64,000 nt of DNA, taken from contig JBPOFM010000004.1 of NCBI GenBank assembly GCA_051252455.1, positions 253,141-317,140 on the forward strand, in the 5' to 3' direction. Position 1 is the stretch's first letter. Each line of letters starts with the position of its first letter. Under the pieces are notes generated by a model that did no database searches, was not told where the DNA came from, and saw nothing but the letters and a program-made list of their open reading frames with translations. Shown piece by piece: positions 1-8,063 of this stretch. The translations under genes were made by a program, and so were the position numbers. Source of the DNA: JBPOFM01 sp051252455 (lineage in GTDB: Bacteria > Bacteroidota > Bacteroidia > Flavobacteriales > Flavobacteriaceae).

Positions 1-465
1 GCGGCTGGTGCCTATTATCATTTTTTAGAGAATACAGATGTGAAATTAATCGCTGTGGAAGCGGCTGGTCACGGGGTGGATTCTGGTGAAAGTGCTGCTA
101 CTTCTGTTTTAGGAAAGGAAGGAATCATTCATGGTAGTAAAACCTTATTGATGCAGACGACAGATGGTCAAATTACGGAGCCTTATTCTATTTCTGCAGG
201 CTTGGATTATCCTGGTGTCGGGCCAATGCATGCCCATTTATATAAAACCGGACGTGCAGAATTTATCGCTATCACGGACGATGAAGCTATGACTGCTGGA
301 TTAGAGTTATGCAAATTGGAAGGCATTATTCCTGCCATAGAAAGTTCGCATGCACTTGCTGTTTTTGAACAGAAGACTTTTGAACCAAATAATGTGGTGG
401 TGGTCAGTTTATCGGGGCGTGGAGATAAGGATTTGGATACTTATATTAATCATTTCAAACTATAA
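1..465 (+). CDS. trpB: Tryptophan synthase beta chain, C-terminal fragment
   Basis: TrpB condenses indole with serine to make tryptophan in the cytoplasm, using PLP and working with TrpA. The frame is open from base 1, so the gene starts before the window; 154 codons are present. Visible are the AAGAYYHF stretch behind the phosphate-binding region, the substrate-tunnel segment GLDYPGVGP, and the closing VVVVSLSGRGDKD segment typical of the TrpB C-terminus. The PLP lysine lies outside the window. The stop is 3 bases before trpA, the normal trpBA operon order. No disruption is seen. Confidence 0.97.
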   Translation, partial: AAGAYYHFLENTDVKLIAVEAAGHGVDSGESAATSVLGKEGIIHGSKTLLMQTTDGQITEPYSISAGLDYPGVGPMHAHLYKTGRAEFIAITDDEAMTAGLELCKLEGIIPAIESSHALAVFEQKTFEPNNVVVVSLSGRGDKDLDTYINHFKL

Positions 466-468
466 TTT

Positions 469-1239
469 GTGAACAGAATCAATCAAAAATTAAACGAAGA
501 CAAAAAACTCTTGTCCATATACTTCACAGCAGGTTATCCCCAATTGGACGACACGGTTACCATTATTCAAAATTTGGAGCAATCTGGTGTTGATATGATA
601 GAAATTGGGTTACCATTTAGTGACCCGTTAGCGGATGGACCAACCATTCAAGCAAGTTCGACTCAGGCTTTAAAAAATGGTATGACATCCGAAGTTCTAT
701 TTGAGCAGTTGAAGGACATTCGAAAGACAGTGAGCATTCCCTTGATTATCATGGGCTATTTTAATCCGATGTTGCAATATGGTGTGGAAGCCTTCTGTCA
801 AAAATGTGCAGAGATAGGTATTGATGGTTTGATTGTTCCTGATTTACCTGTGGATGTTTACAATGATGATTACAAAGCTATTTTCGAGAAACACGGTTTG
901 ATAAATGTATTTTTAATTACCCCTCAAACATCAGTTGAACGCATTCATTTCATTGATTCCATATCAAACGGATTTATATATATGGTGAGTAGCGCTAGTG
1001 TTACCGGAAGTTCTTCGGGCTTTGGGGACGCGCAGACCGATTATTTCAAACGTATTTCCGACATGACGTTGAAAAATCCTCAAATTATTGGATTTGGTAT
1101 TTCCGATCATAAGACCTTTTCACAAGCTACGGAATTTGCCAAAGGTGCCATTATAGGAAGTGCTTTTATTAAACATTTGACAAGTAACAATTTAAAAACA
1201 ATTCCTATATTTATCAATTCTATTCTTAACAAAGACTGA
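469..1239 (+). CDS. trpA: Tryptophan synthase alpha chain
   Basis: TrpA is a TIM barrel that cleaves indole-3-glycerol phosphate and channels indole to TrpB. At 256 aa it has the usual length. Motifs in order are the catalytic loop GLPFSDPLADGPT (Glu near 47, Asp near 58), MGYFNPM, GLIVPDLP, and the phosphate-binding SSASVTGSS region. It starts with GTG three bases after trpB stops; no ATG lies near, and the conserved N-terminus begins here. It is the last gene of the trp operon, since the next gene is unrelated. Confidence 0.97.
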   Translation: MNRINQKLNEDKKLLSIYFTAGYPQLDDTVTIIQNLEQSGVDMIEIGLPFSDPLADGPTIQASSTQALKNGMTSEVLFEQLKDIRKTVSIPLIIMGYFNPMLQYGVEAFCQKCAEIGIDGLIVPDLPVDVYNDDYKAIFEKHGLINVFLITPQTSVERIHFIDSISNGFIYMVSSASVTGSSSGFGDAQTDYFKRISDMTLKNPQIIGFGISDHKTFSQATEFAKGAIIGSAFIKHLTSNNLKTIPIFINSILNKD

Positions 1240-1251
1240 TTTCTAAAATTC

Positions 1252-1662
1252 ATGAAGTGGTATCATAAGGTTATTTTTGAAAATTACGCCAATTTCAAGG
1301 GAAGAGCCAGAAGGACGGAATATTGGATGTTCACTTTGATCCAAATAATCATTTTTATTCTGATGGGCCTCATTTTCTCAAACATTGATGACATATTCGC
1401 TTTTGATTTCACTCGTTATGTATTCTTAATTTACCTTGCTGCAACACTTTTGCCTTGGCTAGCATTAAATGCACGACGTTTACATGATGTGGGGAAAAGT
1501 GGAACTTTTTTCCTTATTAATTTTGTTCCTATTATCGGAAGGATTTGGTATATTATAGTCATGGCTTCTGAAGGTGAATTAAGCAGCAATAGATATGGCC
1601 TTAATCCAAAAAATCCAGTTTATGAAGAACTCAATGATATTGGAAAGATTACAATTGACTAA
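1252..1662 (+). CDS. DUF805 family membrane protein
   Basis: A 136-aa inner-membrane protein of the DUF805 family (YhaH-like), whose biochemical role is unknown. It carries the family hallmark NARRLHDVGKSG between hydrophobic helices, and three or four membrane segments can be traced between residues 25 and 110. The N-terminal WYHKVIFENYANFKGRARRTEYW pattern (aromatic residues, then GRARRxEYW) is also characteristic. It lies 12 bases after trpA on the same strand and may be read with it, though nothing links it to tryptophan synthesis. Confidence 0.88.
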   Translation: MKWYHKVIFENYANFKGRARRTEYWMFTLIQIIIFILMGLIFSNIDDIFAFDFTRYVFLIYLAATLLPWLALNARRLHDVGKSGTFFLINFVPIIGRIWYIIVMASEGELSSNRYGLNPKNPVYEELNDIGKITID

Positions 1663-1729
1663 ACCAATCTGGATTATATCTGTTTCATATCATAATAAGC
1701 TTTAAATATTATTTTTATTTTAAAAATGC

Positions 1730-2185
1730 ATGCCCTTAAACATCGTTTTAATCGAACCCGAAATCCCAAATAACACGGGCAACATTGGTCGTTTAGCATT
1801 GGCTTCTGGGTCAAATTTGCATCTCGTGAAACCTTTTGGCTTCGAAATTGACGACAAGCGCCTCAAGCGTGCAGGACTTGATTATTGGCAACATCTCAAT
1901 GTAATTTATTATGATAGCGTTGACCATTTTTTCGACCAGAATAAAAATGCAAACATGGTATTTCTATCCAGTCATGGGACAAAAAAACATTGGGACATTT
2001 CATACCAAGATAATATGTTTTTGATTTTTGGAAAGGAATCGGTTGGTTTGGCGAAATCTATCGTTCAACAACATCACAATATGCTGTTCAAAATTCCTCT
2101 CTTCAGCGACCATGTGCGCAGTCTAAATTTGGCCAATGCCGTTGGCATTGTGATCTATGAAGGTTTACGACAATTGGAGGTTTAA
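1730..2185 (+). CDS. trmL: tRNA (cytidine/uridine-2'-O-)-methyltransferase TrmL
   Basis: A SpoU/SPOUT methyltransferase of 151 aa, the length of TrmL, which methylates the wobble-base ribose of tRNA-Leu isoacceptors using SAM. Three family motifs are visible: PEIPNNTGNIGRLA near the N-terminus, IFGKESVGL in the middle, and IPLFSDHVRSLNLANA at the C-terminus, which forms the trefoil knot. An overlapping ATG four bases upstream is in a different frame, so 1730 is the start. Confidence in the family is high; the exact target is inferred from length. Confidence 0.93.
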   Translation: MPLNIVLIEPEIPNNTGNIGRLALASGSNLHLVKPFGFEIDDKRLKRAGLDYWQHLNVIYYDSVDHFFDQNKNANMVFLSSHGTKKHWDISYQDNMFLIFGKESVGLAKSIVQQHHNMLFKIPLFSDHVRSLNLANAVGIVIYEGLRQLEV

Positions 2186-2282
2186 CACTATTTAACCTAT
2201 TAAGCACATTCTTTAAGATGGTTTTAATACTATTATAGTTCCAATTTTGTATCTTGGAATTGAATCACAAAAACACATTATT

Positions 2283-2426
2283 ATGGGAATTATAGAAGAT
2301 AAAAAGAAGTTCAATACAACCAAAGAACAAACAAATCCAACCAATCCGACAGGGAACAGAAATATTGAAACTAATAAAGTCGATATTGACAAAAAAACGA
2401 TAAAAGGACAACAAAATAAAAAGTAG
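2283..2426 (+). CDS. Small hydrophilic protein, 47 aa
   Basis: An open frame from ATG 2283 to TAG 2424-2426 encodes a lysine-, asparagine- and threonine-rich peptide (starts MGIIEDKKKF, ends QQNKK). A purine-rich leader precedes it, and a strong intrinsic terminator begins 19 bases after the stop, so it looks like a complete one-gene transcript. I do not recognise a family. The low-complexity composition means it could be a disordered stress peptide. Confidence 0.55.
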   Translation: MGIIEDKKKFNTTKEQTNPTNPTGNRNIETNKVDIDKKTIKGQQNKK

Positions 2427-2444
2427 ATTGTCTCTACTTTTTTG

Positions 2445-2484
2445 AAAAGACCTATTCTTTAATAGCTAAAGAGTAGGTCTTTTT
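2445..2484 (+). terminator. Intrinsic terminator
   Basis: Inverted repeat AAAAGACCTATTCTTT ... AAAGAGTAGGTCTTTTT around a short AATAGCT loop, ending in a T run. It closes the transcript of the 47-aa ORF. Confidence 0.85.
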
Positions 2485-2530
2485 GATGTATTATTTCCGC
2501 ACGGTTCTAAATACTTATGACACTTTAAAG

Positions 2531-2538
2531 TATCTTTG
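2531..2538 (+). promoter_or_regulatory. Candidate -7 promoter element TATCTTTG
   Basis: Exact match to the Bacteroidetes TAnnTTTG box, 49 bases before the ATG of the GNAT-nitrilase gene. No clear TTTG (-33) box is seen at the ideal distance. Confidence 0.5.
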
Positions 2539-2587
2539 ACCAAAATAAGACTGCCAAATCAAACCTTCAATCCGTATAGTACCCAAT

Positions 2588-4111
2588 ATGAAAGAACCCA
2601 TTGAAAACATAGAATTAAAATATCTAGACCTAGAAGATTATCAAGAACTTCAGGAAGCCATGCGTGCAGCCTATACCACGATGCCAGATTCAATTTGGGG
2701 TGAAAAACAAATTAAGGTTTTAATCGATAAATTTCCGGAAGGTCAAGTCGTCATCAAGATAAATGGGCAAATCGCCGGTTGTGCATTGTCTATCATTGTG
2801 GATTATAACACCTTTGATCATAATCACACCTACAAAGACATCACAGGCAATTACACTTTTAGGACGCACACTTCTATTGGTGACGTGCTTTATGGAATAG
2901 ACGTGTTTATCAAACCAGAATTTAGAGGTTTGCGATTGGGCAGACGTCTGTACGATTACAGAAAAGAGCTGTGCGAGCGCCTAAACCTTCGTGGTGTGGC
3001 ATTTGGCGGACGTATTCCCAATTACGGAAGGCATTCAGATGAATTGACGCCTCAGCAATACATAGATAAAGTTCGTAGAAAAGAAATTCACGACCCCGTT
3101 TTGAATTTTCAAATTTCGAATGATTTTCACCCTACTCGTATCTTAAAAAATTATTTGGAAGGCGACAAAGCTTCCAAGGATTATGCAGTCTTGTTGGAAT
3201 GGGATAACATTTATTATGAAAAGGTAAATAAGAAAGCTTCCACCATTAAAAAAGTGGTACGTCTTGGCTTGGTGCAATGGCAGATGCGTCCTTATAAAGA
3301 TTTGGACGAAGTCATGGAACAAGCGGAATTCTTTATCGACTCCGTTTCGGGTTATCGCAGTGATTTTGCTTTGTTTCCAGAGTTTTTCAATGCGCCTTTG
3401 ATGGCAGATCATAACCATTTGTCGACACCAGAAGCCATTCGAGAACTTGCCAAATACACGGCAGAATTTGTACAACGCTTTTCAAAATTGGCCATCTCGT
3501 ATAACATTAATATCATTACGGGAAGTATGCCAGAAATGGTGGGCGACCATCTCCATAATGTTGGCTATTTATGCCGTCGTGATGGAAGTACAGAACGTTA
3601 TGAAAAATTACACGTCACACCAGACGAAGCCAAAGTTTGGGGTATGGTTGGCGGCAATCAAATCAAGGCCTTTGATACCGATTGTGGTAAAATAGGCATC
3701 TTGATTTGCTACGATTCCGAATTTCCAGAATTGAGCAGAATCCTTGCTGATGAAGGCATGGACATTTTGTTTGTTCCTTTTTTGACAGATACTCAAAATG
3801 GATTCTCGCGTGTGCGCCATTGTGCACAGGCAAGAGCCATTGAAAATGAATGCTACGTTGCCATTGCAGGTAGCGTCGGTAATTTACCCAAGGTTTCTAA
3901 CATGGATATTCAATATGCCCAATCAATGGTATTTACACCTTGCGATTTTGCCTTTCCTACAGATGGTGTGAAAGCAGCCGCAACACAGAATACAGAAATG
4001 ATTCTTATTGCAGATGTAGACATTGATTTGCTTCGCGAATTGAATCAATTTGGAAGTGTTAGAAATTTGAAGGATAGACGGAAGGATTTGTTTGAATTGA
4101 GGAAGAAGTAA
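2588..4111 (+). CDS. GNAT acetyltransferase-nitrilase superfamily fusion protein
   Basis: A 507-aa two-domain cytoplasmic enzyme. Residues 1-200 are a GNAT-type N-acyltransferase (acetyl-CoA-binding pattern near RGLRLGRRLYDYR); residues 225-500 are a carbon-nitrogen hydrolase. The nitrilase catalytic triad is present: Glu265 in FPEFF, Lys340 in EKLHVTP, Cys374 in LICYDSEFPE. Such fusions are known in several bacterial lineages; the substrate is not known, so amidase or acyl-transfer chemistry is inferred. It has its own candidate promoter and stands alone on the plus strand, 57 bases before the next ORF. Confidence 0.9.
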   Translation: MKEPIENIELKYLDLEDYQELQEAMRAAYTTMPDSIWGEKQIKVLIDKFPEGQVVIKINGQIAGCALSIIVDYNTFDHNHTYKDITGNYTFRTHTSIGDVLYGIDVFIKPEFRGLRLGRRLYDYRKELCERLNLRGVAFGGRIPNYGRHSDELTPQQYIDKVRRKEIHDPVLNFQISNDFHPTRILKNYLEGDKASKDYAVLLEWDNIYYEKVNKKASTIKKVVRLGLVQWQMRPYKDLDEVMEQAEFFIDSVSGYRSDFALFPEFFNAPLMADHNHLSTPEAIRELAKYTAEFVQRFSKLAISYNINIITGSMPEMVGDHLHNVGYLCRRDGSTERYEKLHVTPDEAKVWGMVGGNQIKAFDTDCGKIGILICYDSEFPELSRILADEGMDILFVPFLTDTQNGFSRVRHCAQARAIENECYVAIAGSVGNLPKVSNMDIQYAQSMVFTPCDFAFPTDGVKAAATQNTEMILIADVDIDLLRELNQFGSVRNLKDRRKDLFELRKK

Positions 4112-4168
4112 AAAGTAAGAAGGTTAGAAAAGTATCAAAAGAAGTTGAATTAAAACTAAAGAGAGCAC

Positions 4169-4837
4169 ATGAAATATCATATCATTATAAATAGCGTCAA
4201 GACAGTTGAAGAACTTCAAGACGTATGGACAAATCAAGATTATATCGAATTATTGGACCGTTTCGGATTTCCCGATGCAAAGGATTCGAAGCCTGAAGAA
4301 TTGAAGGATTTGCTTTTTATGGCGATTTCGGATTTTGAAGGGCCAGAAGCAGCAGCGATTCTATTGGATTATAAGTTGTCGGACGCACTCAATGAAGGTC
4401 AGATAGACCAAATGTCTCATGACATGCTTTTGGACAAAATTTCCGAAGAATACAGCGACATTTCATTACACCATGAACTTTACAATATCAATCAGTTGTT
4501 GTTTAAGGCTTACAACGGAACGTTCCCTAGTGCCAAAGCGACCATTGTTGAATTTGAAATTTCTCCCGACAAGGATATTGATAAAGAAGTGGTTCTTAAA
4601 GTGCTAGATAAAACTTTGGCAAAAAGCAGTGTCATCAAACGTTTGTTTTCCAATCATTTATCTGGGAAAGAAGCCTTTGATGAAGCCGAAAACATTGTGT
4701 GGAAATTGGAATCCAAAGGAAGCGGTTCTTACATCATGACCACTTCTGAATATTGGATGAGTCGTGATGAGTTTACGGAAGCAGAATTCGATGCAGAGAT
4801 TGTGATGTATGAAGAGGATGAGGAAGATGATGACTAG
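4169..4837 (+). CDS. Conserved hypothetical acidic protein
   Basis: A 222-aa soluble protein with no signal peptide or membrane segment that I can see. It is acidic throughout and ends in an Asp/Glu tail (YEEDEEDDD). I do not recognise a named domain. It follows the GNAT-nitrilase gene by 57 bases on the same strand, so cotranscription is possible. An ATG and a GAGAGCA ribosome-binding-like stretch just upstream support the start. Confidence 0.75.
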   Translation: MKYHIIINSVKTVEELQDVWTNQDYIELLDRFGFPDAKDSKPEELKDLLFMAISDFEGPEAAAILLDYKLSDALNEGQIDQMSHDMLLDKISEEYSDISLHHELYNINQLLFKAYNGTFPSAKATIVEFEISPDKDIDKEVVLKVLDKTLAKSSVIKRLFSNHLSGKEAFDEAENIVWKLESKGSGSYIMTTSEYWMSRDEFTEAEFDAEIVMYEEDEEDDD

Positions 4838-4919
4838 GAGCTTTTAGCCTTTAGCACTTTGCCAAGCAAATAGCATATTGTCAATAAACTATTTTTCAAC
4901 TGTTAGACCAATTAAAATT

Positions 4920-5765
4920 ATGAGCAAATTATTTCGTTTTTTCTTTATTGCTGTGTGTTTTTTCACTGCAACGTTGCATTCGCAAAATGCCATGACAGAA
5001 GTCTCCAAATCTCCTTTGAATATTGGTGAGGTTGTCACTGTAAAATCCAAAATACTTTCTGAAGAACGGATTCTCAACATTTACCTTCCGGATGGTTATA
5101 AAGCGCAGGACACATTGAAATATCCTGTTCTCTATGTCTTGGACGGCACGATTAATGAGGATTTTCTTCACATTGTTGGTTTGACGCAGTTTTTTAATTT
5201 GCAATACACCATGCCAAAAACCATTGTGGTAGGCATCGCCAATATAGATAGAAAACGAGATTTCACCTTCCCTACTACTGACAAGTCCTTAAAAGCAGAC
5301 TTTCCGACCACAGGAAGTTCTATTAAGTTCATCACCTTTTTAGAGAAGGAAGTGCAGCCTTATATTGAGAAGAATTATAGCACCACCGGCACAAAGATGA
5401 TTATTGGTCAATCTTTAGGTGGTTTGTTGGCTACAGAAATTCTTTTGAAACGGACCGAATTATTCACACATTACTTTATCATCAGCCCAAGTTTATGGTG
5501 GGATAACGAATCGATGCTCAAAGAAGCCGAAGGTTATTTTAAAGCACAAAAAGACCAAGATTTATATGTCTATGTGTCTGTCGGCACCGAAGGGGAAATG
5601 ATGGAAAGTGAAGCCACCAAACTTTCTGAAATCTTGAAACGCTCTTCCAAAAAGAAACTAAAAACTGACTTTAAGTTTTTGCCAGATGAAAATCACGCTT
5701 CCATTCTGCATCAGAGTTTGAATGAGGCGTTTAAGTTGTTGTGGGATTTGAAGACTTATGATTAA
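4920..5765 (+). CDS. Secreted alpha/beta-hydrolase (putative esterase, esterase D/IroE-like)
   Basis: A 281-aa protein with a signal peptide (MSKLFRFFFIAVCFFTATLHSQ), probably periplasmic. The frame is open from 4878, but the ATG at 4920 places the signal peptide correctly. It has the putative esterase fold: YPVLYVLDG at the start of the hydrolase, nucleophile elbow GQSLGG with Ser165, and a His in ENHASI near the C-terminus. Relatives hydrolyse acyl esters or siderophore esters; no specific substrate can be assigned. It is a single gene 82 bases after its neighbour. Confidence 0.86.
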   Translation: MSKLFRFFFIAVCFFTATLHSQNAMTEVSKSPLNIGEVVTVKSKILSEERILNIYLPDGYKAQDTLKYPVLYVLDGTINEDFLHIVGLTQFFNLQYTMPKTIVVGIANIDRKRDFTFPTTDKSLKADFPTTGSSIKFITFLEKEVQPYIEKNYSTTGTKMIIGQSLGGLLATEILLKRTELFTHYFIISPSLWWDNESMLKEAEGYFKAQKDQDLYVYVSVGTEGEMMESEATKLSEILKRSSKKKLKTDFKFLPDENHASILHQSLNEAFKLLWDLKTYD

Positions 5766-5817
5766 GCTATGACATTATCTTGAATTAGAATTTTAATTAC
5801 TTATTATTAAACTAATT

Positions 5818-5835
5818 ACGTAGAACTACGTTTTT
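5818..5835 (+). terminator. Weak terminator-like hairpin
   Basis: ACGTA-GAAC-TACGT followed by TTTTT, 53 bases past the esterase stop. The stem is short, so termination is uncertain. Confidence 0.4.
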
Positions 5836-5993
5836 GAATTCTCCTTTATTATAGCGTACTTGCTATCATTATAAGCTATTCTTTATTCAGTTTACACTTG
5901 GATCAATAGCATAAAAAAAAATGTATCTTACTCATATTATTAGCGCATTCATAAAAAAATGAGACACGTGTCAATCAATTTACTACTTAAGGA

Positions 5994-6290
5994 ATGCGAG
6001 ATATAAACAAACTAGAATATAGTATTTCTTTGAGAGAGAAAGGTTTTGCGTCTAACGAAATAAAAAAGAAACTTGAAGAGGAAGGTTTGGACGAGAACCA
6101 AATTCAGTATTATATAAAAAAATCTGATGAAATCTTTTTAAACGAATTAATCCATACTAAAAATTCTAGTTCTAGCGGAAAAACAAAAAATGGAATGAAG
6201 ATTATTGCTTTGATGTTTAGTCTAGTCCTTTTGTCTATAGTATTTCTAGGTTACGCAACGATGGGTTTAATAGGTTTATTTATTATATGA
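5994..6290 (+). CDS. Small membrane-anchored protein, 98 aa
   Basis: An N-terminal charged, helical region of about 50 residues (KLEEEGLDENQIQYYIKKSDE) is followed by one hydrophobic helix near the C-terminus (residues about 70-95). The helical part resembles short DNA-binding or adaptor modules where alternating charged residues pack as helix-turn-helix, but no family is certain. A TAAGGA ribosome-binding-like site precedes the ATG. Function unknown. Confidence 0.6.
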   Translation: MRDINKLEYSISLREKGFASNEIKKKLEEEGLDENQIQYYIKKSDEIFLNELIHTKNSSSSGKTKNGMKIIALMFSLVLLSIVFLGYATMGLIGLFII

Positions 6291-6380
6291 AGTTTGATTG
6301 GTTATAGTTCGTTCAGAAAGTGATGAATAACGATGTAATCAATAGTGAAATAAAAACAGTCCTAAAGAAAAATAAAATTT

Positions 6381-6557
6381 ATGATTCTAATCAATAAATG
6401 GTGGAAACGGCTATTAATTGGCATTCTTATTGGCGGAATGATTTCAGAAATCGCGAGCCTTCTAACTGATAGAAAAATTGAATTAAACGCTTTTATTATT
6501 GCGATAGTATTATACTTATTGTTGAGCGTGCTATATGGCGTGATTCAAAAGAATTAA
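6381..6557 (+). CDS. Small two-helix membrane protein, 58 aa
   Basis: An ATG-initiated frame of 58 codons encodes MILINKWWKRLL followed by two hydrophobic segments (residues about 10-28 and 37-54) separated by a charged turn (TDRKIELN). Positive residues sit at the N-terminus and the last residues (QKN). It is too short for most gene callers. The hydrophobic pattern is more regular than expected by chance; no family is recognised. It lies between the 98-aa protein and the DUF3667 gene on the same strand. Confidence 0.5.
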   Translation: MILINKWWKRLLIGILIGGMISEIASLLTDRKIELNAFIIAIVLYLLLSVLYGVIQKN

Positions 6558-6699
6558 ATCCGCAGGACGTCTTACATGATTAAGTGCTTTTAGTTCCGTG
6601 ATTATAGAAGGCTTTTTTTCATACCGATTTAGGATTCATACTATTATAATTTAAAGATCCAACAATTTGATTAAATTAGTACCTGGAACAAGCCTATTT

Positions 6700-7497
6700 A
6701 TGACCACCAACGAATGCCTAAACTGTAATACAAATTTAGTAGACAACTATTGTTCAAGCTGCGGGCAGAAAGCGGATACGCGGCGAATATCGTTTAGGAA
6801 TTTTGTCTTTAATGATATCTTGCATGGCACCTTTAGCATCGAAAGAGGAATGCTGTTTACTGCCAAACAAGCTTTATTGCGACCCGGAAGGGCTGCCTTG
6901 GATTATATTTCAGGAAAACGAAAACGCTATTACAATGTGTTTTTATTGGCCTTGGTGGTATTTGGATTGATTTTGTTTCTTCGGCATTTTTACGATGTAC
7001 TGGCTAATGCTAAAGGTGATATTCAAACTTCTCCCGACCTGCCAAATGAGGCCAGTAAAAAATTGGACCAGCTCATTTCCGAAAAAAGCAAACTCTTCGT
7101 GTTTCTGTTCGTACCCATGTCAGCATTGGCAAGCTTTGTTTTATTCAGACGAAAAAAATTGAACTTGAGTGAGCATTTTATCCTGTCAGGAATGATGCTA
7201 TTGGGAATATTGTTGATATCCGCTGCAGGAAATCTACTATTTTATTTTGATTTGTTAATGAACAGTAATTTTGTGGCGAACATTCTTGACTATGGTACGC
7301 CTACGGTGGCTATTCTATATATTGGTTATGGATACTGCAATGCCTTTGCTGATGATTATTCCCGCTGGGGAATGCTCTATAGAATTCCTTTATTCTTTTT
7401 ACTGTTAGTTTTGCAGGCATATATAATCCTCTTCTTTGTTATCGGGTTTATCACGGATTGGAGGTTTGGGACGGTGACGGTTTCACCGTTTGGTTGA
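6700..7497 (+). CDS. DUF3667 family zinc-ribbon membrane protein
   Basis: A 265-aa protein with an N-terminal zinc ribbon (CLNC...CSSCGQKA, Cys pairs within the first 30 residues), a conserved RRISFRNFVFNDILHGTFSIERG segment, and four or five membrane helices from residue 75 on. This is the DUF3667 layout common in Bacteroidetes; its role is unknown. The frame opens with a TTG at 6667, but ATG 6700 directly before the zinc ribbon is the likelier start. Confidence 0.85.
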   Translation: MTTNECLNCNTNLVDNYCSSCGQKADTRRISFRNFVFNDILHGTFSIERGMLFTAKQALLRPGRAALDYISGKRKRYYNVFLLALVVFGLILFLRHFYDVLANAKGDIQTSPDLPNEASKKLDQLISEKSKLFVFLFVPMSALASFVLFRRKKLNLSEHFILSGMMLLGILLISAAGNLLFYFDLLMNSNFVANILDYGTPTVAILYIGYGYCNAFADDYSRWGMLYRIPLFFLLLVLQAYIILFFVIGFITDWRFGTVTVSPFG

Positions 7498-7551
7498 TGA
7501 CTGTTTATTAAGGATGCACTAAATTTATTAAGAGTGGTAGACAGTTTGAAC

Positions 7552-7776
7552 TTATCTGGACTTTTTCAACATCTTCAAATACATCGTTTCAACTTTAGCC
7601 CTTGCCCAAGGTGTGCGTCGAAGGAATTTTAAACTAGATTTGATAGACGGATTATCCGTAAAACACTTAATCTTGATGATGGTACCCATATATTCCCAAC
7701 CGTAATGAGTTTCTAGATCGGTGAGGATCTGTTCGAGTTTGATGCCGTGGAGAGGATTATTGGGTTGTGTATTCAT
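7552..7776 (-). CDS. VF530 family (DUF2132) small DNA-binding-like protein
   Basis: A 74-aa basic protein with the family signature NNPLHGIKLEQIL, YGWEYMG and SLKFLRRTPWAR. Its structural family (Vibrio VF530) was described as a helical DNA-binding-like fold; function is not established. The frame extends four codons upstream to a TTG, but ATG 7776 matches the family start. It follows the next minus-strand gene with almost no gap, so the two are likely cotranscribed. Confidence 0.85.
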   Translation of the reverse strand: MNTQPNNPLHGIKLEQILTDLETHYGWEYMGTIIKIKCFTDNPSIKSSLKFLRRTPWARAKVETMYLKMLKKSR

Positions 7777-7788
7777 ATGCGCTGTCAA

Positions 7789-8004
7789 CTATTGTTCTTG
7801 AATCAGTACTTTGATTTTAGTCGCCTTTTCGAAGTGGTCGAGTTGGTGCGTCTTAATCCACCATTGTGCAGCTTCCATCAATAGGTCTGGATTTGTGTTC
7901 TTATTCTCAAAAAATGCATAGAAGGATAGTCCTACGCTCGGACCTCTTGAAGCAATTTTAGCGTCACAGACTTGAATGATTTTATTTTTTAATTCAGCGG
8001 TCAT
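7789..8004 (-). CDS. Small conserved protein (possibly DUF6500)
   Basis: A 71-aa protein (MTAELKNKIIQVCDAKIASRG...) with a helical, Trp-containing core (LLMEAAQWWIKTHQLDHFEKA). I recall it as a family of unknown function, DUF6500, with moderate certainty. A GTG lies two codons upstream at 8010; the ATG at 8004 is preferred. It ends 13 bases before the VF530 start. Confidence 0.7.
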   Translation of the reverse strand: MTAELKNKIIQVCDAKIASRGPSVGLSFYAFFENKNTNPDLLMEAAQWWIKTHQLDHFEKATKIKVLIQEQ

Positions 8005-8063
8005 GCTCACTTACAAATTCAGGTTTAAATTAGCTTCAACTTCGAGTTCAATTTCAATTTCAT

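Noticed and set aside
6323..6397. 24-codon ORF overlapping the 58-aa membrane protein
   Set aside because: Short, polar and overlapping a better frame; no supporting ribosome-binding site or terminator.
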